A DNA stretch of 64,000 bases from Calliphora vicina (GCF_958450345.1 NC_088780.1:47298033-47362032), one strand, 5' to 3'; counted from the stretch's first letter, positions 11,763 to 23,044 are shown. Translations and numbers: made by a program. The notes: generated by a model from the sequence alone, not told the origin.

Positions 11763-12697
11763 GGTACCGTGAAATAGCTCCCAAATGAAATAAATCCCAA
11801 TGAAATAATTCCCAGCAAAAATGAAATAATTCCCAAACTTTAAAAATGAAATAACTGCCAAAGGGTGAAATGAAATTACTCCCAATAATCGGCGGTTTCA
11901 TAATTTTAAAAATATTAGTCCCAAAAATGCGAAATAACTCCCAATGAAATAAATCCCAATAGAAATGAAATAATTCCCAATACGAAGCAATTTATTAGTG
12001 TAATCTAACTCCCAATGAAATAAAGAACTACAAAACTGAATTCATTCTTCGCTTACCAAACATTTTTTGCATTGCGGGCCTATGGCGTAGCGCAAAGTTT
12101 TCCTCCTCTGGGATGTATCAAAAACTGGCTTCGCTCAGAAAAGATTTTTTTCATTGCAGAAAGGTTAAGATATCGTTACGACCTGACAAAGGCCGACAAT
12201 GTAAAAAGAATCTTTTCTGAGCGAAGCCGGTTTTTGATACACCCCAGAGGAGAAAACTTTTGCGCCCGGCCGAAGGCCGGCAATGCAAAAAACTTTTCTG
12301 AGCGAAGCCAGTTTTTGATACACCCCACAGGAGAAAACCTTTGCTCCAGGCCAAAGGCCGGCAGTTCAAAACAAATTTATTGAGCAAAGCCAGTTTTTAA
12401 TATTTTGCTTTTGCAAAGTAGTACCTCAAAAAAATGAAATAACTCCCTATACAGTGAAATAACTCCTAATTCTCATAATAAAATGAAATAAAACCCAACA
12501 AAAATTTCATTGGGAGTTGTTTCATTGGCAGTTATTGCATTATGAAATAACTCCCAGCTAAAAATTATGAAATAACTCCCTATGCGTTAGGAGTTGTTTC
12601 ATAATGAAATAATTCTCAAGTTGTATGACAAATTTGTTGGGTGTTATTTCATTCTTTCGTGGGGAGTTATTTCATTTGAGAGTTATTTCACGGTACC
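11763..12697. mobile_element. hAT-type non-autonomous element with TGAAATAACTCCCA motif array
   Basis: Flanked by a perfect 8-bp direct repeat GTTATTTA (11755-11762 and 12698-12705). Ends are inverted over about 31 bp with two mismatches, beginning GGTACCGTGAAATA. The motif TGAAATAACTCCCA or a close variant occurs more than 20 times. In the left part it is in direct orientation; in the right part it is in both orientations. An 8-bp duplication with short inverted ends is the hAT hallmark, and dense subterminal motifs are typical of hAT transposase-binding sites. The 935-bp element encodes no recognisable transposase, so it would need one in trans. Its centre (12060-12410) is more G+C-rich and has its own repeat structure. 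Confidence 0.8.
12060..12410. repeat. GC-richer internal repeat block inside the hAT-type element
   Basis: Units of roughly 80 bp share ttttctgagcgaagcc, ggtttttgatacacccc, agaggagaaaac and ggccgaaggccggcaatgca. Two direct copies (about 12215-12295 and 12296-12375) and a partial third are preceded by an inverted copy (about 12073-12145). The transcript could therefore fold. Overlapping open frames on both strands (12072-12383 and 12151-12387) simply reflect the repeat; the translated repeat is RPKAG..K.FSERS.FLIHP.GE. No known protein is recognised. Confidence 0.6.
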
Positions 12698-12954
12698 GTT
12701 ATTTAGAATGAGAAACTTAAAAAACGCTGAAAATTTCATTGAGTATCGCTAATAAATAAAGATTTTATTACATATTCATTGAGTCTCTAAAACTAAAATT
12801 TATATCAAAATTTTAATAGTATTGCAAATATTAGGAACAATTTGATCCACATTTATTCCAAGCTATATTTTTTTGTTTAGATAAGTTAATTTTTGGTCTT
12901 AAAATTTAAAACTCCGTCCTTCAAAAATATTGCACTTTTTCATACTAAAAAATG

Positions 12955-13445
12955 GATATTTGGCTTCACGTATGATCTCTTACGGTTCGAGTTATCTTAA
13001 TGGATCCATTTTTCATCGCAATTAATGATTCGGTGCAAAAATTATTTTCTTTTGTAACTTTCAAAAATCATTTCGGACATGCAAAATCGTCTTTCAAAGT
13101 CTCTCGGCTTTTGGATACATCCTGCTGCTCGCAAACGTTTTGACATGCAAAATCGTCTTTCAAAGTCTCTCGGCCTTTTGTTGCATCCTGCTGCTCGCAA
13201 ACATATTGATATTGCTGCTTGAGTAGCTCTCAATGATCTTGCAAGCTCTTGTTGAGTTTCGCAACCATCTTCATGGAGTAATACCTCCAAATCTTGGTCT
13301 TCAAACTTTTATGGCTGAAATGGGCAATCTTTGTATTCCGGGTTAAAATCACCACTTCTGAACAGAACAAACCATCTCTCGAACGTTGAAACAGAAGGAG
13401 CACATTCACCATAATTTTTAGTTCGACCGATTTTGCCAAACATTT
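12955..13445 (-). pseudogene. mariner transposase relic M2 with internal duplication
   Basis: Minus-strand mariner transposase. From N to C: a KIMVNVLLLFQRSRDGLF region and an acidic block in another frame; LEVLLHEDGCETQQELARSL and RATQAAIS (helix-turn-helix region); RLRAAGCIQKPRDFERRFCM; and past YKRK the segment INCDEKWIH with the first catalytic aspartate of the DDD triad. The block RLRAAG..KPRDFERRFCMS occurs twice in frame, from a 66-bp tandem duplication (gacatgcaaaatc at 13076 and 13142). Frameshifts and the missing C-terminal half make it non-functional. Confidence 0.75.
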
Positions 13446-13469
13446 CTAATCAACAAACAAATGTTTTCG

Positions 13470-13805
13470 GTCCATACTTCTAGGACCTATCGTTATAAAG
13501 TTATTCTTGGAAGTGGATCTTATGTGGGAGCTATGGCCATTTATCGACTGATCTTTGCAAAATCCAGTTGTATTTATGTCAAAGTGATTTCGATATTTAT
13601 GCGTATTTAAGTGATTTTTGGAAGTGGACCCAAGTGGACCCGATATACTCCATATGATCAAATATGGACCGATATTCACAAAATTATTTAGTTTGATTTT
13701 TGTATACATTTTACGTTAAATTGATAGTTGAAAGATATTTATGTAGGTTAATATTTTTTTCGGAAGTGGTACTTATACAGAAACTGTGATCAATTGCGGA
13801 CCGAT
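13470..13805 (-). mobile_element. Degenerate family A-related fragment
   Basis: Carries diverged copies of the internal family A units: tgggagctatggccatttat, gaagtggacccaagtgg, aatatggaccgatattcaca and ttttcggaagtgg. The terminal hairpin and TATACCCT end are absent. Confidence 0.5.
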
Positions 13806-13995
13806 CCACAGTGGGGCAGAATCAACATTTTTTGGAAATAAATCTGGCATTTCTAAACGGCTGGTTCGATCGGGATAAAATTTGACGTGGGCGTAGCCAA
13901 GGAGTCAACGTTGGGTACCTTCAACATGGAAAATTTTTAAATACATTCCATTTTTTTGTTTCCCATCCGATTTCAAGGCTCACATCTGTAGGTCC
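13806..13995 (+). repeat. Family C repeat, partial copy
   Basis: Contains ggaaataaatctggcatttc, cgatcgggataaaattt, gggtaccttcaacatgg and cccatccgatttcaagg, matching about 10260-10390 and inverted 27650-27795. Confidence 0.6.
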
Positions 13996-14034
13996 TCAAT
14001 GTTGTGGCCCTTCATTATAAATAGAAGTAACGAA

Positions 14035-14200
14035 GTAACTATGTCGCTAAACTCTACAAAACAACTGGTGGATGAGCTCGGAATCCATATTCTGCCAGAA
14101 AGATGGGAAAAGTTCATAGCTAACAATGGCCAATGCTTTGAATAAATTTACATATGTATATTCTACAAATGTTTCAAAATAAATGCAACAAATTTGAAAA
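14035..14200 (+). pseudogene. mariner transposase C-terminal scrap M3
   Basis: Encodes the mariner C-terminus (ILPERWEKFIANNGQCFE then stop), followed by the same 3' untranslated sequence as at 55137-55200 (tttcaaaataaa...gcaa/aaatttgaaaaaa(a)tcc). Nothing upstream of the last 40 or so codons remains. The DNA from 14201 to 14415 shows no feature. Confidence 0.7.
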
Positions 14201-14415
14201 AAATCCCGAATTTTTGAGTCATACACCTAATGAAAAATAGCGAATTGAATTTAATAGAAACAATTATAACAAATTTGTAAAGTTTCCTCGAAATCCACCA
14301 TTTTAAAATCGGTCCCTACGCTAATCCATAACAACTACAACCTTTAAGATTTTCATTTACAATCCCCATTTAGCATTTATTAAAATCGAAGCCAATTTTT
14401 AAAATTCTTTCTTAT

Positions 14416-15160
14416 TATAACCTACACCACCATAGTGGGGAGGGTATTATGCGTTTGTGCAGATGTTTGTAACGCCCAAAAATATTAGTCTAACACCCAC
14501 CTTAAAGTATACCGATCGACTTAGAATCACTTTCTGAGTCGATTAAGTGATGTCCGTCCGTCCGTCCGTCTGGTCGGCTGGCTGGCTGGCTGGCTTTCCA
14601 TGTAAACCTTGTGCGCAGAGTACAGGTCGCAATTTTGAAGATATTTCGATCAAATTTGGTACATATTATTTTTTCGGCCCAAGGACCTAGCCTATTGAAA
14701 CTGGCTGAAATTGGTCCATTATTTCACCTAGCCCCCATACAAATGTCCTCCCGAAATTGGACTTCATCGGTCATAAATGTTTAATTTATATATGTATCTC
14801 CACAAATTCCGCTCCAAATAAGTTTTATATACACAAAATTCATGTCACCAAATTTTGTTACGATCGGTCCATAATTAGTCATAGCTCCCATATAGACCCG
14901 CTTCCGAAAATCACTTTAACGTGCATAAATCGCTTAAAAATGTTGGTAAACACACAAAATTCAACATAGTTAACTTTAATATAGACATAAATCACATGAC
15001 CGAATTTCATGGTGATTGGTCCATAATTGGTCATAGCCCACTTCCAAAATCACACAAAAATATAACTTATTGAAATTTTAAAAGAAAATTTTTTTTGCTC
15101 TTTTACTTAGTGTAGGGTATTATATGGTCGGGCTTGACCGACCATACTTTCTTACTTGTT
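14416..15160 (+). mobile_element. Family A (DINE-1/Helentron-like) element, complete, A4
   Basis: Begins tataacctacaccaccatag and ends ccatactttcttacttgtt. It carries the tccgtccgtccgtc/ggctggctggc tract (14550-14595), two internal units starting ggtccataatt, the subterminal gtgtagggtat (15111-15121), and the 3' hairpin tatggtcgggcttgaccgac (15123 onwards). No protein is encoded. Confidence 0.8.
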
Positions 15161-17105
15161 TTATATTCAAAACAACAAATAAATTTTAATTTTCGTTCGC
15201 TTTTAGTGAAACATACTGTCTGTTATGTAAAATTTGGGATTTTTTTGTATCACATTAACAGTTTATCGAAGTCTGAAAGTTTTTATATTTATATATGGGA
15301 AATACAAAAACCATTTATAATTGATTTTTTTAAAGGTTATAAAATTCTGCTAAAATGTTTAGCATTTGGTTATCAGATGACGGAAAATAATATTAGAATT
15401 TTGGAGCATCGAAAATCCAAATGCTGCATAATAAGTGTCACCCTAATAAACATATTTCCAACTGTGTGAGTGAGTTTATCAGTATCTCAATCTATATGAA
15501 TGAATGTCGGTGTAAGTGTGTCTCTTTGTTTTTATATCTCAAATGTTATGATATGTTTGTTTGACTCTATGATTTTGATATGTTGCTAATTTGTGAGTTT
15601 TGTTAAATGTCCGTCTTTCCACCCATCCAGCCAGTCAGCCAGCCACTCAACCATCCATCCATCCAACCATCTATCTAGTATCTGTAAGACCGTCCACCCA
15701 TCTGTCTGTTTGTCTATTTATATGTCTCTGTCTTTATGTTTGTTTGATGTTTTGTTACTGGTTTATTGTTACAGTTTGTTGTGTTTTTAATTTTTTTTTA
15801 TTTTTTTTTGTTTATAAATTTTCTTTATTGTATTAAGACAATGTTTTTTTTTTTTATTCATATTAAAAAGCAAGTTGTTTTTTTTAGTCGCCCTCTTCTA
15901 TGGTAAGCAGTCATTGGAACTTATTGTAATATCATCAGATATATGAATAGATAATATAAATATTATTTATCACAGAGTAGTGGAAAGATGAATAAAATAT
16001 GGGTTGGTATGGGAAATTAAATTGTTTGTTTGTCAAGAAAATTTAAATTGTTTTGAAATTTCTCTCTACCATGTTATACTATACAAATAAAACACATAAA
16101 TAGTATTAATTTAAATATAGTTTTTTGAAATATTTACTAAAAAACAACTTAATGAATGATGAACTTGTTTCAGAAATCTGTAAAATTTCCTTTGTAAACA
16201 AAAGAATTTCATTCAATTCTTTTAAAATCATCAAACAATTAATACAGTAATAATAAAATATTGCTCCGAATTATGAATGGGCTCGGAAATTTGAATTTCT
16301 TTAACGAAATTATATTATTTTTATAGGCCATTGTGTGTTTAAAGTTATTGTTGTCTTAGATACTGTATAGGAATGTTTTGTTGGTCTTCTTAAAGATAAA
16401 CAAATGAACAGTGTCTTCCAAAACTTACATTGTTAATATTTTATATATTTATAGTTAATAATAGACCCATAAACATTTCAATTTATTGGAATTATTTATT
16501 GAAATGAAAATAATTAACTTTTTGTTTTTGTATTTCGAAATTTTTGTAAATAAATAACTTTAATTAATTACTTAATTTTGAAGCAATAATTAATTTAGCT
16601 GAAGGCTTTGTAATTCTTTTACTGAATGTATAGCTTTAATAAGAAATTATAATTTAACATACTTGTCTAAATATTGAATTTTCATCATTAATCGTTAATT
16701 TTTTTTTTGAATAGCGTGCTTTAATTTAAGCCTTTTGATTAGTTTACTTCACATTAATACAAAGAAATATTTTGATATCAGGTCAGTTGGCGTTTTGTAT
16801 TTAAAATTTCTTATAATAAAGTCAATAAAATATATCGAGGGTTTATATTCAAATAGTGCTATACGACATTTTCTCGAAAATGAAATTTTTATAGCAACGT
16901 ATTCCCTGACTAATTTGTCATCTGTCATTTAAATTTGAAAAAAATAAATATTTCCAATGGTTTTTTTTCATAAAATTTGTATTGTGCTATCTAACATACA
17001 ATTTATTTTGTTAGTAAAAAACTGCTATATGCATATGAAATATTCGTGTATATAATAAAATATTAAAAGCATTTTTTATAAAATATAATGATGATATACG
17101 TCTAA
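15161..17105. other. A+T-rich gap with a pyrimidine microsatellite
   Basis: The only structure seen is a degenerate cca(t/g)cc tract at about 15610-15710, followed by tctg/tttg repeats to 15760. The two overlapping open frames there are by-products of the repeat. The remainder shows no conserved coding signal. Confidence 0.6.
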
Positions 17106-17109
17106 AACT

Positions 17110-17400
17110 ATAAATTAAATTTAGAAAAACTGCGTTTTAAGTTTTTTATTTCGTGATCCTGTTTCCTTTTAAAAGGACTTCAAATTTTCAGAGGAGTAAA
17201 TTTTTGAAAACATGTTTTAAAATACTTCTGATCATCCAACTATGCCAAATTTGATTTTAAGTGATCAAGAAGGGTTGTAAACTATTTCGTATTATTCAGA
17301 TTTTAAAAATGTCCTTTCAAATTTTTATCCTTGAATATCCTTTTAGATTTCCAATATTTTTTTTTCAGAAAAATAGTGAGTTAAAGATCTAAAAATCTAA
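17110..17400 (+). repeat. Family D dispersed repeat
   Basis: Contains cgttttaagttttttatttc, cgtgatcctgtttccttt, ttcagaggagtaaattt and ccaaatttgattttaagtg. A diverged inverted counterpart (aggatcacgaaatgaaaatt, gacatcaaatttggcat, ggatcagcaaaagtat) lies at 51480-51690. Confidence 0.45.
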
Positions 17401-17421
17401 ACATAAGTGTTAAATAATATT

Positions 17422-18348
17422 TATACCCTACACCACCATAGTGGGGAGGGTATTATGCGTTTGTGCAGATGTGTGTAACGCCCAAAAATACTGGTCTAAC
17501 ACCCACCTTAAAGCAGTGTACAGGTCGCAATTTTGAAGAGATTTGGTTAAAATTTGGAACATATAATTGTTTTGGCCTAAAGACGGAGCCTATTGAAACT
17601 GGCAGAAATCGGTACATTTTTTCACCTAGCCCCCATACAAATGTCCTCCCGAAATTGGACTTGATCGGTCATAAATGTTTAATTTATATAGGTATCTACA
17701 CAAATTTTGCTCTAAATTAGTTTTATATATACGAAATTCATATCACCAAATTTTATTATGATCGGTCCATAATTAGTCATAGCTCCTATATAAGACCCGC
17801 TTCCGAAAATCACTTTAACGTGCATAAATCACCTAAAAATGTCGGTATACACATAAAATTCAACATAAATAACTCCAATACAGACACGAATCACAGGACC
17901 TAATTTCATGGTGATCGGTGCATAATTGGGCATAGCTCCCATATAAGGCCCATTTCCGAAAATATCTTTAATATACCCTTTAAAGATTACTTAAAAGTAT
18001 TAGTATATACATAAAATTCAACACAAATAACTTTCATATAGTCATAAATAACACAACCAAATTTCATGACGATCGGTTCATAATTATTTATAGCTCCCAT
18101 ATAAGGCCCATTTCCGAAAATCACTTTAACGAGTATAAATCTCTTAAAAATATTGGTATACACATAAAATTAAACGAGAATAACTTTCATATAGACATTA
18201 ATAACATGATATAATTTCATGGCGATCTTCCGAAATTCATTCACGAAAATAAATTATTGAAATTTTAAAAGAAAAATGTTTTTGCTCGTTTACATAGTGT
18301 AGGGTATTATATGGTCGGGCTTGAACGACCATACTTTCTTACTTGTTA
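17422..18348 (+). mobile_element. Family A element with expanded internal units, A5
   Basis: Starts TATACCCTACACCACCATAG and ends TTTCTTACTTGT. It lacks the middle (CCGT)n tract because it jumps from caccttaaag to cagtgtacaggtcgc. It has three consecutive internal units beginning ggt(c/g/t)cataatt at 17764, 17917 and 18075 (periods 153 and 158 bp); other copies have two. Each unit carries gctcc(c/t)atataag, cttccgaaaat and a(c/t)ataaaattcaac-like words. Variable unit number is also known in DINE-1 elements. Confidence 0.8.
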
Positions 18349-18689
18349 ATATTTTATTTGAATATTTCATTTGAAAAAAATATAGCAAAAACCGTTGTGA
18401 AAAGAAATGAAGAATACTTTTTAATAAACAAATAAAATGGTATAGTCGGGCAAGCCCGTTCAACCAACAAAATTAATTGCCTACAACCTACATTTGAAAC
18501 GTTTTGGAGTATGTCCTGAGAAAGTAAGCAAGTTTTTTTAAAGACCCACGTAGAACAGCTTCCTACAAAAAAACATTCTGTTTAAAATTCTGATTAGCTT
18601 TATGTATAAACTTTCTTACAACTATGAAGTTCTTCACGTATGTAAAACTATGTCCTATTCAACTAAGCAAATATTAAAAATTCGTGTTA

Positions 18690-19124
18690 TAGGGCCCATA
18701 CACTATACCATCATGAATGTGCAATCAAGTGATTGTGCCAGCTGATTGGCCGTGTATGAGCTTGTAGTGTGATTATACCAGCTGCTGGTGCTTTATCAAA
18801 AATACTTTGATATTTTTTTGATTGTACCAGTATGATTGAATCGAGTGTTGTAAAATTAGCTCATAAAAGTTAAATAAAACCTAGCTTTCCTTTGTTTTCT
18901 AGCAATTTCTTTATCCAAACTCATTTGTTTTAGTCCTTTTTCGTTTCAGGATAATAGCAATAATAAATGCATTACAAATTTTATCGTTATTCATTACAAC
19001 CTTTTCCACACAATTTTTGGTAAAAAATTTACTTTGTACCAGCATGCTGGTGTAGTGTGTGTGTCCAGCTTAATTGCACAATCGCTTGATGGCACACCAT
19101 TGATGGTGTTGTGTATGAGCCCTA
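18690..19124. mobile_element. Harbinger-like MITE with 3-bp TTA target duplication
   Basis: Ends TAGGGCCCATACACTATACC (left) and, inverted, TAGGGCTCATACACAACACC (right). The similarity continues inward (atcaa...gcgattgtgc-type words). Flanks read gtgTTA on the left and TTActt on the right, consistent with the TWA target duplication of PIF/Harbinger elements. The interior has no transposase. Family assignment is moderate because a 3-bp duplication is easily matched by chance. Confidence 0.55.
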
Positions 19125-20460
19125 TTACTTACATAAAAACCTCAAAGTTTACATTAAAGCTCATTTTTATTTTTGTTCAAATAGTGCTATCTGCTTATTT
19201 CACTGTTAGAAAGTGTTGTAAAAAGTGATATCTAACATATAAGAGCGAATATCAGGAATTAATAAAAACTTAACATATGTAGGATTAAGACGTTGTTTTT
19301 TCATAACATTGTAAAATAAACTTTAGTTATTACTCTTATAGTTAACGAAAAAACAGTTTTTTCGCTCTCCTGTAAAATGTTGATTTTCCTTATAGAACTA
19401 TTTGAATAATTGGGTTATTCACACGGTCTGCTATTAGTCATATTGTCATAATGTCCTAATATATTATCAAAGTTGTTGTTGTTGTGTTTTAAACAAAACA
19501 AAAGTATTATTTTATGACAAAACAATAAACAGTGAAACACAACAAAAATGTTTGCTGCAGAATCCATTGGTGAAATCAGATTTGCAATATATTCAACAGT
19601 TTTTCCTCTACAGAAAAATGTGCTCAAAATGAGCTTCTTTAGGTGCGTTGAACCACCACAAGGAGTAAAAATTTTCCAAAAAATGACTCCATTATTTTTA
19701 TTTATGCAAAGACCTTCAGAAAATCAAATTTTTGAAATTAACTCTACTGTATATATGTCTAACCTTGAATGTACGAGACCAAAGTGAAAGATTTTAAGAC
19801 ATTTTTATTATACAAGTTGGTAGAAAAAAATATAGAATCTTCTGAAAATAAACTTAACCCACGAATCAGTGGATCAAGTTCTGATATAGACAAACCATTT
19901 TTTTTAAACAAATATCAATTTTTGTAGCCTACCATTTTTACGTCAAGACGTTGAGAACAAAATTACTACTCTCATCACACACATAAGTAAAGTGTGAAAA
20001 AATTGCTAACTATTTATAACTGTTTTCTCACATAAATATATAATTTCATTTTATGACTATTTTATAGCTGAAGCAGTCTTATGAATTTTTGATAACTTAT
20101 TTTATTTAGCCATTAATACCTTAAGTCTACTAATGCAGTGTTACAGTGAAAGCTTTCTAAGAAACGACCTAGTGAAGGTTGTACGGCTTTCTGAGCAAAT
20201 CAGAAATCTACCTTAAACAATTGTAACAACAAAAAACTAGACAAAGCCGCTTTCACATGGGAAGTCAGTAATTCAATTGGTTTTTAGCTGATTTATAACT
20301 TGTAAAATGTCCTTATTGTTCTTAAATTCATTATAAATTGCTAAAATTGAGCTTTACCTGATAATTATTATGAAAAATACGATCGGAGTAGGCGGCCCAA
20401 TTAGTCGCTGTGTCCTAAAAAAATTTTATTACTGGAAACACAACTGATATCGATTATACA
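19125..20460. other. Gap without recognisable features
   Basis: A+T-rich DNA. The short open frames at 19415-19787 are not supported by any motif. A (ttg)n run near 19471 explains one of them. Confidence 0.5.
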
Positions 20461-20464
20461 AAAT

Positions 20465-20644
20465 ACAAACATATATTTGTTTACTGTATCCATATATATG
20501 GTTGATACAATCATGTAAATCGTAAATTAACCATATTATGGTTACCACAATCATGTAAATAGTTACGGCAACTATAATATTGTTAAATAACTTGTAACAC
20601 TATTTAAATGGTTACAGTAAACAACTATATTTTTTCTCTGCATG
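20465..20644 (+). mobile_element. Family B palindromic MITE, right half only
   Basis: Matches the right arm of the complete element at 43305-43792: caaacatatatttgtttact, gtatccatatatatggttg, aaccatattatggttac, and the end attttttctctgcatg followed by ta. The left arm is missing. Sequence up to 20940 shares short words (ttatcataatatgtt, atatgttgctctta) and may be an older relative. Confidence 0.7.
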
Positions 20645-20944
20645 TAGTAACATTTTGTTATAATTTTTAAGGTTGCTTTTTTACAACTATGTGTGTTTGA
20701 GGAGAGTGGTGAAAGTGGTTTGATCACCAATATATGTAAACAAAATGTTACCAATACATCCTTAGTGTTAGGTGTTTTATGACAACCGACTTAGGTTTTT
20801 TTGACAGCGTTTCACTTCTTGATAGATACTAATAATTATCATAATATGTTTGGACTACAATCATAATTCTTATCATCATATGTTGCTCTTAGATAATGTT
20901 CACTACAACCATGTTTTTTTTTTTGCATGCGTAGCATCAATTCG

Positions 20945-22375
20945 TTTAGCTTTTACTAAAGGAAAATATGTTAAAATCCTGAAACATTAAAATAATATTG
21001 TATATTTCAGCATAAATATAAAATTTGAAACGGACTTCTGTCTTCAGTCTTTTGTTTGCTCCACAAAAAACTCATCATACCATATTTGTTTCAAAGCTTT
21101 AAATATATGATCTTATTTTTGTAAAATAATAGGTATTTTTAACGGCATAAACATCACATTTAAACCACTAATACCACTTCCGAAAATGTGCCATTAAAAA
21201 GTCTTAAATTCTCGAAAAAATCTCATAATTCATATTAAAATGTGCCACCTTTACCAAAAAAAAAAAATCTAAAAAAAACCGTTACCATAAAAATTCGATT
21301 CGCTTGTATTTATTTGTTTGTATATAATTTTGAGTGTAATAAAATATTCTAATCAACACAATATAAACGCCATCAATATGACTGAGAGCTTTATAAACGA
21401 AACAATGCTTTTTGGTTGAAAATTATTTAACATATCATTAATTTATTTATCAATCTTTTTATTTCTTTTCGAAAAAAAAAATAATATTATGATAGCCCAC
21501 TTAATAGCACAATAATATCATAAATTTAAAAATAAAATTATACATTTATGAATTAAAATTATAACAAACAAAAAACCAACAAGCTGAAAAAGCAACAGCT
21601 TGGCTTATTGATGGCATTATATATCAATTTTGAACACATTGATTGACAAACGTGAGAAGCATTTATAACATTTAACAAAAAAAATAAATAAAAATAATAA
21701 TACCAATAACAATAACCCAACTGAAGAAGACGAGTTAACATTTTAAAAAATAATAAAAAAAATATCAAAACGAAATGAAATGTACAACAAAAAAAAACGT
21801 TACCAAATGGTTGGATCACCATCAACCATCATCATGATCATCAGCACGATGATCATGATCATCGAACGGTTGATCAACGCAGCGATCATAAAGATTGACA
21901 TGTGTATATTCAGGTGTTAAAAGCCATTAACATTTTGTATGATTTCTCTCCTGCTCTGCAGCTCCATAACCATAAAGTCAACCATACAATATTTACTTTC
22001 TGTCCGTCTTTCTAGCTGTCCGTCCGTCCGTCTATCTGGTAGTGTGTGTGAGTTTTTTTTTTTTGTTCATTTCAAATAAATAAAAGCAACTTAATTTTAT
22101 GTTAATGTTAAACACAATTATAAAACCGTTTTATACACATATAAAATACAGCAACAATAATAATGTTAACGTATTTAAGATACCTAAATTTTGTGAACAG
22201 CCACTAAATTTGATACAATTCACATATAAAACGAAACATATAAAGTGTAACACCTGAAGGCGCATGTATGCATATCAATAATTTATTTCAAATATAACAC
22301 ACGGTGGGATAAAATTGAGTAATGGAATATAAATTAAAAAATAATTGAATTTTGGGATTTAAACATTTTTAAATT
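20945..22375. other. A+T-rich gap with simple repeats
   Basis: Notable only for an atcatgatc-rich, nearly self-complementary tract at 21820-21895 and a (ccgt)n run at 22018-22032. No gene is seen. Confidence 0.5.
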
Positions 22376-22380
22376 GAATA

Positions 22381-23044
22381 ACACAGTACAGCATTTTTCA
22401 GTTCATTGCTTTGGGACTCAATTCGGACAATTGCACTTGAAAGTATCCCCAAAATTAAGAACTTCTGCATCATTAGTTTTGTCAAGTTGGCTGCCGTATT
22501 AATTTAATGGCCATACGAATTTTTTTTCCTCAAGGTGGATTTTTATCACTTTTTCTAGATTTTAGCACGGTTATATCTCGTATACCGTACTAAATATCTC
22601 TTTTGTGGCTGAAGCAAAGTTGTAGATATTGAATAGTAGAAAAAAAGTACGTGATCAGTCCATAATTGGATTTGTAATCCAGTTATTGAGCAAAAAAGGT
22701 GAAAAATTGGTTAAAAAATTAAAAAATGGGCATTTTGGCGATTTTTAAGGCACTGGATGCATCTTTTTCGGGTAGGTATGTTCCGTACTTTTTTTCTACT
22801 ATTCAATATCTACAACTTTGCTTCAGCCATAAAAGAGATATTCCGTACGGTATACGAGATATAACCGTGCTAAAATATAGAAAAAGTGATAAAAATCCAC
22901 CTTGAGGAAAAAAAATTCGTATGGCCATTAAATTAATACGGCAGCCAACTTGACAAAACTAATGATGCAGAAGTTCTTATTTTTGGGTCTTCTTTCACGT
23001 GCAATTGTCAGAATTGAGTCCCAAAATCATGTGTTGTACTGTGT
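22381..23044. mobile_element. Long foldback palindrome, about 265-bp arms
   Basis: Left arm 22381-22651 and right arm 22785-23044 are near-perfect inverted copies over the inner 150 bp, separated by a 133-bp spacer. Outer ends are acacagtaca at 22381 and its inverse tgtactgtgt ending at 23044. Shared inner words include ggttatatctcgtataccgt, gtggctgaagcaaagttgta (one mismatch) and cctcaaggtggatttttatc. No target duplication and no protein are recognised. It could be a foldback or MITE-type element, or a hairpin-RNA locus. Confidence 0.8.

Noticed and set aside
12072..12383. 103-codon open frame (+) and the overlapping 78-codon frame (-)
   Set aside because: Both are by-products of the GC-richer tandem units; opposite frames staying open together reflects the repeat composition, and no protein family is recognised.
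11763..12697. Regularly recurring 14-bp motif considered as a CRISPR array
   Set aside because: Repeats are too short, irregularly spaced and in both orientations, and the unit is bounded by inverted ends and an 8-bp duplication in a eukaryotic context.
15593..15836. Serine/histidine-rich and leucine-rich open frames
   Set aside because: They are translations of a cca(t/g)cc microsatellite and the following pyrimidine-rich tract.
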